Position numbers and translations under genes: made by a program | From: Hirudo medicinalis | Lineage: Eukaryota; Annelida; Clitellata; Hirudinida; Hirudinidae | Length of the DNA: 18,381 bases | Direction: 5' to 3' | Assembly: GCA_011800805.1 (NCBI GenBank) | Contig: MPNW01000701.1 | Location: 103,919-122,299 of the forward strand | The notes under the pieces: model-generated | What the model was told of the DNA's origin: nothing | The model's database searches: none | What the model saw: the letters and a program-made list of their open reading frames with translations, nothing else | Shown: positions 1-7,475 of the stretch, piece after piece | Layout of the letters: each line of letters begins with the position of its first letter | Numbering within the stretch: the first letter of the stretch is position 1

Positions 1-258
1 CATGCCAATCAGCTGAGGCCTCGATCAGTGGATGATGCCCTCAATGTCATGCTGGAGACCTTCAACTTGCCTCTGTTGCCCCTCAGCAAACCACACATGG
101 AACCGGGAAGTAGCAACCCAGTTGTTATGGATTCTGTCACAAGAGACGAGGAAGATGTTCTTGCTGGACCAGAACAGACTCCACGACAGAAGAGGAAACG
201 CCGACCGCCAAGAAGATTGGAGTTAGACACTTCAAGGAAGAAGTACAACTTTTGTTAG
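1..258 (+). CDS. C-terminal end of a Ty3/gypsy-type retrotransposon Pol polyprotein (5' partial)
   Basis: Frame 1 is open from the first base to the TAG at 256-258 (85 codons). It opens with HANQLRPR, which resembles the (R)H.NQLR.R motif at the end of the integrase C-terminal region in Ty3/gypsy (Metaviridae) Pol proteins. A Pro/Glu-rich spacer and a basic tail (RQKRKRRPPRR) follow, then the stop. The assignment rests mostly on context: the stop is followed at once by a polypurine tract and a TG...CA LTR, the standard 3' end of an LTR element. Protease, RT, RNase H and most of integrase lie to the left of the window. No frameshift or internal stop is present in this part, so the copy could be young; the visible portion is too short to say whether it is intact. 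Confidence 0.75.
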   Translation, partial: HANQLRPRSVDDALNVMLETFNLPLLPLSKPHMEPGSSNPVVMDSVTRDEEDVLAGPEQTPRQKRKRRPPRRLELDTSRKKYNFC

Positions 259-267
259 GAGGGGAGG
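257..267 (+). other. polypurine tract (plus-strand priming site)
   Basis: Eleven consecutive purines (AGGAGGGGAGG) lie directly before the TG that begins the LTR and overlap the pol stop codon. In LTR retroelements this RNase H-resistant tract primes plus-strand DNA synthesis. The position fits exactly. Confidence 0.75.
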
Positions 268-281
268 TGTTGTGGTGAGAG

Positions 282-286
282 CCAAT
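282..286 (+). promoter_or_regulatory. CCAAT box in LTR U3
   Basis: AGCCAATCAG matches the NF-Y type CCAAT core, 42 bp upstream of the TATA box within the LTR. Confidence 0.45.
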
Positions 287-323
287 CAGAGTGGAGCACC
301 CCAGAAGACAATAGAATGTTGGC

Positions 324-329
324 TATAAA
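324..329 (+). promoter_or_regulatory. TATA box of the LTR promoter
   Basis: TATAAA in the context GGCTATAAAGAGCC lies in the first third of the LTR. A start about 30 bp downstream would be near 355, within the pyrimidine-rich CCCTCTCTCTCGC stretch. Confidence 0.55.
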
Positions 330-397
330 GAGCCTCTGGCTACCGCTCGCACCCTCTCTCTCGCTTAGTGACCGCGTATATTAACTTGTTGTCAGTT

Positions 398-403
398 AAT
401 AAA
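398..403 (+). terminator. LTR polyadenylation signal
   Basis: AATAAA on the + strand, about 70 bp after the TATA box, with T-rich sequence downstream (TTTTCTAGTTAG). It would end the retroelement transcript inside the 3' LTR. Confidence 0.5.
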
Positions 404-461
404 CTCGTACGTTTTCTAGTTAGTTCTTCGTCTTGATTCGAGCGATATAACAGAAATTAAA

Positions 462-467
462 TTTATT
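462..467 (-). terminator. probable HECTD3 polyadenylation signal
   Basis: The minus strand reads AATAAA here, 87 nt after the predicted HECTD3 stop and 10 bp before the LTR edge at 452. Cleavage 10-30 nt downstream would fall at or just inside the LTR. No other AATAAA was seen between the stop and the LTR. Confidence 0.45.
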
Positions 468-553
468 TAATCAATAATATTTTGTCGCTTTGTGCACGCA
501 AATGTTGTCGAAACATATGCCGATCTTATTAGACCTTAATGACTTTTTTAATT

Positions 554-605
554 CTAGAGGATGAAATTTATAAAATCCCCAGACTCAAAAATGACTTCAC
601 AGCTT
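554..605 (-). CDS. HECTD3: HECTD3 exon 17 (C-terminal tail and stop, tentative)
   Basis: After a 38-nt intron (643-606, GTGAGT...TTTAG) the frame continues with SCEVIFESGDFINFIL and stops at TAG 556-554. The position and hydrophobic pattern fit the human tail '(YAS)AKVCEEKLRYAAYNCVAI', though identity is low. Without splicing the protein would end KYST, about 16 residues shorter. The splice is preferred because the donor matches the consensus and the tail is needed by the fold. Confidence 0.6.
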
Positions 606-3519
606 CTAAAGATTCACAACAAAAGAACTTTCAAACAACTCACGTTGAATATTTTGGGAGGTGGAAGATGCTGGAGCAGGTTGATGATGTTGGTAGGATG
701 TCAAGGGTTTCAGTGCTACAAGAAACAGCTGGAGCTTTCAGAGCAGCATAATAATGCTATTATATATGTAAAATAATACTTAATGATGTATAATAATACT
801 TAATAATAAATAATAATGCATATTGTTAAAACCCTGAAAAATGCCATTAATTAATTTTTGTAGTTATGTTTATGTTTAATTAGTTTTCGTTATATTCATG
901 GCGCTATATAAATGGTCTAAGCGCCCCTGACGCTCACGCTTATGGTGCTATATAAATAAACTTACTTACTTATATGATGTTCAATCACATTATCATTGCT
1001 ACAACATTTAACCAATCAATACTAGTCGTGTACTGACTCCATGCGCACTTCAATGGCGACGGGCAGCCTCTTCCTCCCTGACGTGAACTTCAGGAACCGA
1101 CTTCTCTCCTCGTCAGTTAATGCTTCCAAGACGTTCCAGAACATTTCGACCTGATGCTTGTCATGCGAGTACCTGAACTTCACTGTGAGAAATTAAAGGA
1201 ATAATTAATTTTAACTGAATAAATAAAAAAGGAATAATTAATTTTAACTTAATAAATAATATATCCTTGAGTGTGCAAAATTAAAGACCAAATAAACGTG
1301 AGAAATTAATGTTTCATTATTAACAACATTACGTGATACATTGAATTCATGACTGGATTTAAATGAATAATTTTAATGGATTAATTGAAATATTGGTAGA
1401 AAGCAGTTTCATAATATAAGGCGAGCAAGTGGACCGACCGTGATCCTTCAACTCGAGGTACGTGACGACAGGCTTCCCGCAAACCATCTCCTCCAACTCC
1501 TCGATGGTGAACAGGTTCAGCATACACATAGGAACCACTTCCAGGAATCCCTCTCTCAGGGCATCCACCTTTTGATGACAAGCAATTCCTGATTGCATTT
1601 CAACTACATTCATCTTCAAGACTCAGCTGACATTTCTTGCAAGTTATCTAAGTCTATTTATTAGAATTATTAGTGAATTAGTAATGCTATTTTGATTTGG
1701 TGCAATTGATTTTATCGAACAAATCGTAATAATGAATTAGCCTTGTAAAGGCGCACGCACGTTTATAGCCACGAAGTAAAAGTTTCTCCTGATTTTTAAT
1801 GAGATATTCCAACAACCAATCAGATCTTCCTGCAACCAATTAGATCAAACAACAGCAGCCATTAGGACCTCACCTGAGCTTTAAATTCATGCAACCTGGC
1901 CTCCTTAGCCAGTTTAATGTATTCGAGTCGGTCTTCGAATTGGAGAGTTACGTTCTCTCCGTCCTTCTTCAGTTCCACCGAGGACCCGTCACCGAGCACG
2001 TGACTCCAGGTCCTCGTGTCGAGGAAGTATGCGTCGAACATCGTCTTGTCCATCTTCTCCATCAGCGAGAGATCGGTCACCTTTCGATGATGTTGAAAGA
2101 ATATTTGTTCGATGTCCCGGTTAATTGAAAGGAAGTAAAATATTTGCAATCGTGAATTGGCAGGACAATTAAAAATGCAATGTAATGAATTCGTGAACAA
2201 GCATTTCGTGGAGGAAGTTGTCATTATAATGTTGCTGTAATTGCCATTATAATAATACATCATTATGATTATTGTCATATTACAATTATCCTCGTTATCA
2301 CCTCTTTCTGGTCCACAGAAACATAATCTTTCCATGTAACTTCCTGGTTGACAAACATTTTCCAAAAGAACTTGGGCAGGGAGATGGCCTGAAAATGAAT
2401 GTCAAACCAGGAGCGGATAAAAATCGATTGCATGTTGTTTCCAAATCAACAAGTGATGAACTTGATGCAAAGTATTCATTTGTTCCTCAAAAGCTGAGCG
2501 GAGACTTACGATGTTCTGGCGCGTCCTCATGCAGCAGCCCATGATGTTTCCGATCCACTTGTACATCGGGAATTCCAGACAGGATCCGGTGGGAATGTAA
2601 GTGTCGCCGTCGCTCGCATCGGGATTCCTCTACGAAAGAATTAAATATTTTAAAAATCAAATTAACCAATAAGTCACTTAAATATTTGTTGTCAAATATT
2701 TGATATGAATAAACACATGCAACACTAATGCAAGTTAAATGGCAATAAGAAATATGTTAACAACCAAAACAATCAAACATTATTTTAAATTGCCTTCAAT
2801 TTCAAAACCACAGCTCGAAACGACAAAAGTCGGACCTGCAAAACTATTTCCAACGGTTTCGAACCATTTAAAGTCTGCAGATTTAAAACCTGATTCGGCG
2901 AGGCTATGAAGAGGTTGAAGACGGGCTCCCTCTTGCTGTTGGAACTGGGGCAGAGTTCTTCTGCAATGTTTGTGAGGCTGTCCCTGAAGCCACCTCCCTG
3001 ATCGCTGACACTTTCGTTGACGAACGAACACACCCACCACTGGTTCTTGATTCCACTGAACCTGTCAGTGATAAATTAATGCCAAATAAAATATTTTGTT
3101 GGAAAACTGTCGTCGATCTTGACGGTCGAACAAGTAAGACGGTCACCCGACAAAGGGAAGGAAAGAACCCATGCAACGTTTAATTATTTGAATGACTTTT
3201 AACCTTTGAGCATCCATTGCACTCCAAAACAACTTGAGAAATACTTGATAAACTGACCTGTAGTGATGGGGTTTGAGGATGGATGTTATTTGAGAATAAA
3301 TCTGATAAAAGATGGATTTTTTGGGGTCCATGTTGACATCTTCATTGTCAGTGATTCGTCTGTTGATCTTGATGCACGTCGACAACTCAACATCCATTTC
3401 CAACCTGTATCGAAGGATTATAAAAATACTTAAACAACTCATTCTAGTGTCGATTAGCAATATCAACTTTGCTCTTGCAACATCTCAATTTATTTTATTT
3501 ACTCAACTAACTGAAAACT

Positions 3520-3582
<63 letters not shown>

Positions 3583-6500
3583 TAGACCCCTTAACCAAAT
3601 GACATCATCAGTTTCATAATAACGGCTAAAGTGCTTATATATACAATACAAACAACAAATAACTGTTTTCACAACAAAGATACTCACTCAGATTTTGTAA
3701 GAATTATGTTGGCCAGAGTTTCTCGCATCTCAGAAAAGGGGAGGAGGTGTTGCAAGTGCTGACATTTTAAAACATTTCATTAAAATTGTAATTAAATTGC
3801 AATTAATTCGTTGGGTCGTTCATACTTAACTCAACTTCATAAGCAACAGAAACTCAACTTTATTTCGACAACTATTTGTTAAGAGACAATGAGATGATTA
3901 CAAATTCAAACATAACGCACAAGAACAACGAAAACAACTCCTTACATACAATACCAGTACATTCCATCCCAGCACCAACAACATAGTTAAATTTTACATT
4001 TTACAATACTCAACGTTTCATTGATTAATATAGGTGCTAATTTGCAGTGCTTTAATGTGCTAGAAGCCAATCTGCCAACCTTTGAAATTTTCTGCATTAT
4101 TCTGGAAGGTTCCTTGGTGTTCCAGTTTGGGTAAAGATACAGAAGGCAATTGTCATACAACTTCATCACCCTGAATGTTAAAAATAACTTGCTAGTAAAT
4201 TGCAAGATTCATTTGATGGCTCATTAAACATTAATATCACTGATATTAATATTTAAACTAAAAAAATACAGAAGAAAGAACTAAAGCTTAGTGTTAAGTA
4301 ATATTGTAATTATCATTCTTGTTATTAGGACTTGAATAACAATTGACTGAAATAATTCTTCGATAACGAACAAGAAGCACCTTTTGAGCACAAATGCTCT
4401 TTTGCAAAGGACTTCTGGTCTAACTTCACTTAGTTTAGGATGGAGGGACAAGAGGTTTTGATTGAAAAAGTTGAAGCATTCAATCTCTGACTTCTGGGGA
4501 GTCAACAGGAGACCCGATATGCGAATCTCCCTCGGATGTGCTGAAACATCAACAATTGTTGCTGTTGCTGCTGTATTTAGCCCATCTGTTGAGCATCTTA
4601 TGTATCCAAATAGGATGTGAAGGCACTCCACCATTTGGTGAACAAACCTGCTCACCATTGTTGACTTAATTAAATTCGCATGAATGATCTAATAACATCT
4701 TGAATGCAATATTTTTTTTTTCTAGATACGAAATTTGGAAATTTCAGAAAAATCCCTCAAGACTTATTTGCTAGCCATAAAAATGAACGAAATTAATGCA
4801 TAATGCTGCATGTTTACATGTAAAAAAAGAACAGCTCTTTCATAAATATTCAACAAAATCTCACACAAAGTAAAAGTCACTCTTATGAACTTCAAGTAGG
4901 TCTTCTGCTTTTGCAGCAACCAAAATTCATCGCCCGGATAACCGTAACTGCAACGAAAAATTATTATTATTTGCATCATTATCAATACCTTGAAAGTTAA
5001 TTTATTCATCTTCATGCTATTGTTAGCACGCATTTAAATCACTCCCATCGTCCATGCTTCAATAACGGCTCGCCTATGTCACAAAACTGCTTGTTTCGAA
5101 AAATGGTAACTGATTGTTACCAATAGCTGCTATCATACAATGACATTAAATTCAATGTAACACCACTGAAGGGGAAAATTAAATTTATGGGGCCATCATC
5201 ACCAACAATAAGAAAAATAACAAGTGCTAAGCATTCCAATCTGCCACCATTAATGAATGAATTATTGTGACCAATAAAAAGAAGTTATCTTCAGCATCAA
5301 CACCTGAGGCCGTAGGACTACAAGTTAACATGATTAAGTGATTAACATGATTAAGATTCATTCATGGTTCGAATAACAATACCACACATTATATAACTAT
5401 GAGATTGGTTTCTAGGCAGTGGAGGATCTGGAGAGAAAAGGTAACCGATACACCAGAAAATGGCTAGGCCTTCCTTCGGCACTGTCGTCAGTCGCCCTCT
5501 ACGACGACCTGCACCAAGGTCCGTCATGGAAGAGTACAAGCTTCCAAAATAAGAACGCAGTGGAAGCTCGGCGACTCTGTGGACGACGGGATCTTCGAGG
5601 CAAGGCTGCCGCTCAGATCCGGAAGGAAATTCTGAGCACGGAACGAGATCGACGAATCGGTAGGCTCGACGTTGTTCAAGGAAACAAGAAGTCCTATCCG
5701 TATGGGCCTTTGTGCTGTTCGGAGGGAACCGCCTTTGAAAATGGTCCCGAGCGATCTCATCGGTCGGAGCGACTATTTTTAGCCCCAAAGGAGGCGAAGA
5801 ATGGAACCGAATTAAGAGGGCATCGCAGCAGGGTAAGTGGACATCACGTGAAGACATGGTGCAATCCCTTACCTGGGGCGACCTTCAGAAGATGTCCCTG
5901 CTGTGGCTTGCCTTCGCGATAAGGTTGACGTACGACCGGTCACTTCCACGGACAATGTGCAGAGGTGGGGTTTGGTGAAAGGTGCCAAGGGCTCCATGGC
6001 GGAAATGAGACATTGCATCATATGCTTAGCAATTGCACATATCCCCTCGCCAACAGCAACGCAACAACATGACCGGGTCCTTCGAGAAGTGCACAAGGCG
6101 CCAGTTTCCAAAACAAACTAGTGCACGATTGCAAATTGGCAGATTTATTTTTTGCTCGAGGGCTTCTTAAACCTCTACAAAAAGATATGTCAAATGCCTA
6201 GGAGAGGCGGCTAACTTAGAGGGGACGAGGCACTGCCCCCGCGTGCCGATAGAAAACGGCAAGAGGCCGGAGACGGTGCTCGTGTTGCTGTCGGCTCGTG
6301 CCATCATTCCGCCGGGAGGATAGACTTGAATATATCGACGTGCTTAAAGAGGTAAAGCATGCAGATCTGGAAGCGAAAGGTTACAGAACTTACGCTTTCC
6401 TCGCTAAGATTGTATTCTCTAGTTGATAAAGAGCGAAGGCTACTACAAATATGTCTTAAGAATATCTGGTGCAGAAGCAGCCTTGTTCAGGATCTGGCAT

Positions 6501-7439
6501 ATGAGAAGCCAGAAGTCTTCCAAAGCCACTACAGGAAAGCCAAAGAAAACTGTCGATCTCTGGTGTCATTGGTCTGCCTAAATGACAGGGGCAACTCCAG
6601 GGCCTTTGAGATGCAGTGTTGTAGGGAGAAGTAAGGCGGCCGATAAGCAAGTAAGGCAGTAGATAGGCTCGCAGATCGCCATCGACTACCATCCAAACGA
6701 AGTTGAATAAAAGCCTGGGGCCAATTCCTGAAAATTTTTCCCGACTGCTGCTACAAAGGAAATATAGGCTCCAGTTTGCATATATTAAGTACACGGCTTG
6801 AAGAAGCCAACAAGAGCCTCTCACGGCCGAAGATAATGTTGGGTCCGGAAGGTAAAAACCGACAGAGACATCCAGACAGCCGATCGATCACCATAGGCGG
6901 CCTGCACCCTGAAAATGGAGAAAAAAGGAGAATCATAGGACTGAAACGTTTGAAGAATGGGAAACTCCTTTGATGATCCCTGTCGGAGCTCCAAGGAAGA
7001 GCATTAACAAAATAACTACACAACACAGGTCAAGATAATATATGTAATATGACAAGGAGATCAAACTAAGAATCAGAGGCCTTCTCCAACAGCTTCTCCA
7101 TGTTCCCAGGGGTCCCTCCAGTGACCAAGATGGGGCAGCTCAATGAGTTTATCTCATCTCTTGAGAGTCTCAGTCCAAAACGTCTGCGAGCAGTTAAAAC
7201 ATCCAATCAGTTTCAAGTGAATACTGGTTCTGCTAAATATGATTGGTTGTTAAGGTTTGCATTAAGGTTTAAATTAAAGTAGATTGGATGTGAATAATTT
7301 ATATTAATATATTAAATTATATAAGCATAACACATCCATCACCATCAACAAGTTTCATCGAGCCAAGCAAAAGTTGGGTTTTTTTTAAGATTTCAATGTG
7401 AATATTGAATAATAAGTTATTTTTATCTTGAAATATACA

Positions 7440-7475
<36 letters not shown>

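Larger units (their letters stand above)
268..452 (+). mobile_element. 3' LTR of the Ty3/gypsy-type element
   Basis: The 185-bp segment starts TGTTGTGG immediately after the polypurine tract and ends ATATAACA, giving canonical TG...CA termini. It is clearly richer in G+C than the AT-rich DNA that follows at 453. It contains a CCAAT box, a TATA box and an AATAAA, the layout of a compact U3-R-U5. The partner LTR is outside the window, so length and ends are inferred from termini and composition only. The five bases after it (GAAAT, 453-457) would be the right-hand target-site duplication. Confidence 0.75.

Noticed and set aside
4322..4380. Extension of HECTD3 exon 6 to the GT at about 4332
   Set aside because: The GTGCTT donor at 4380 joins in phase to exon 7, whose protein aligns directly with the family; the extension would break that alignment.
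5367..5385. GGTTCGAATAAC as a tRNA T-arm
   Set aside because: No paired stem, D-arm or anticodon arm within tRNA distance.
5351..7026. Several 80-168-codon minus-strand frames over the intron 4 insert
   Set aside because: They are antisense to the recognised retroelement pieces on the + strand and show no motifs.
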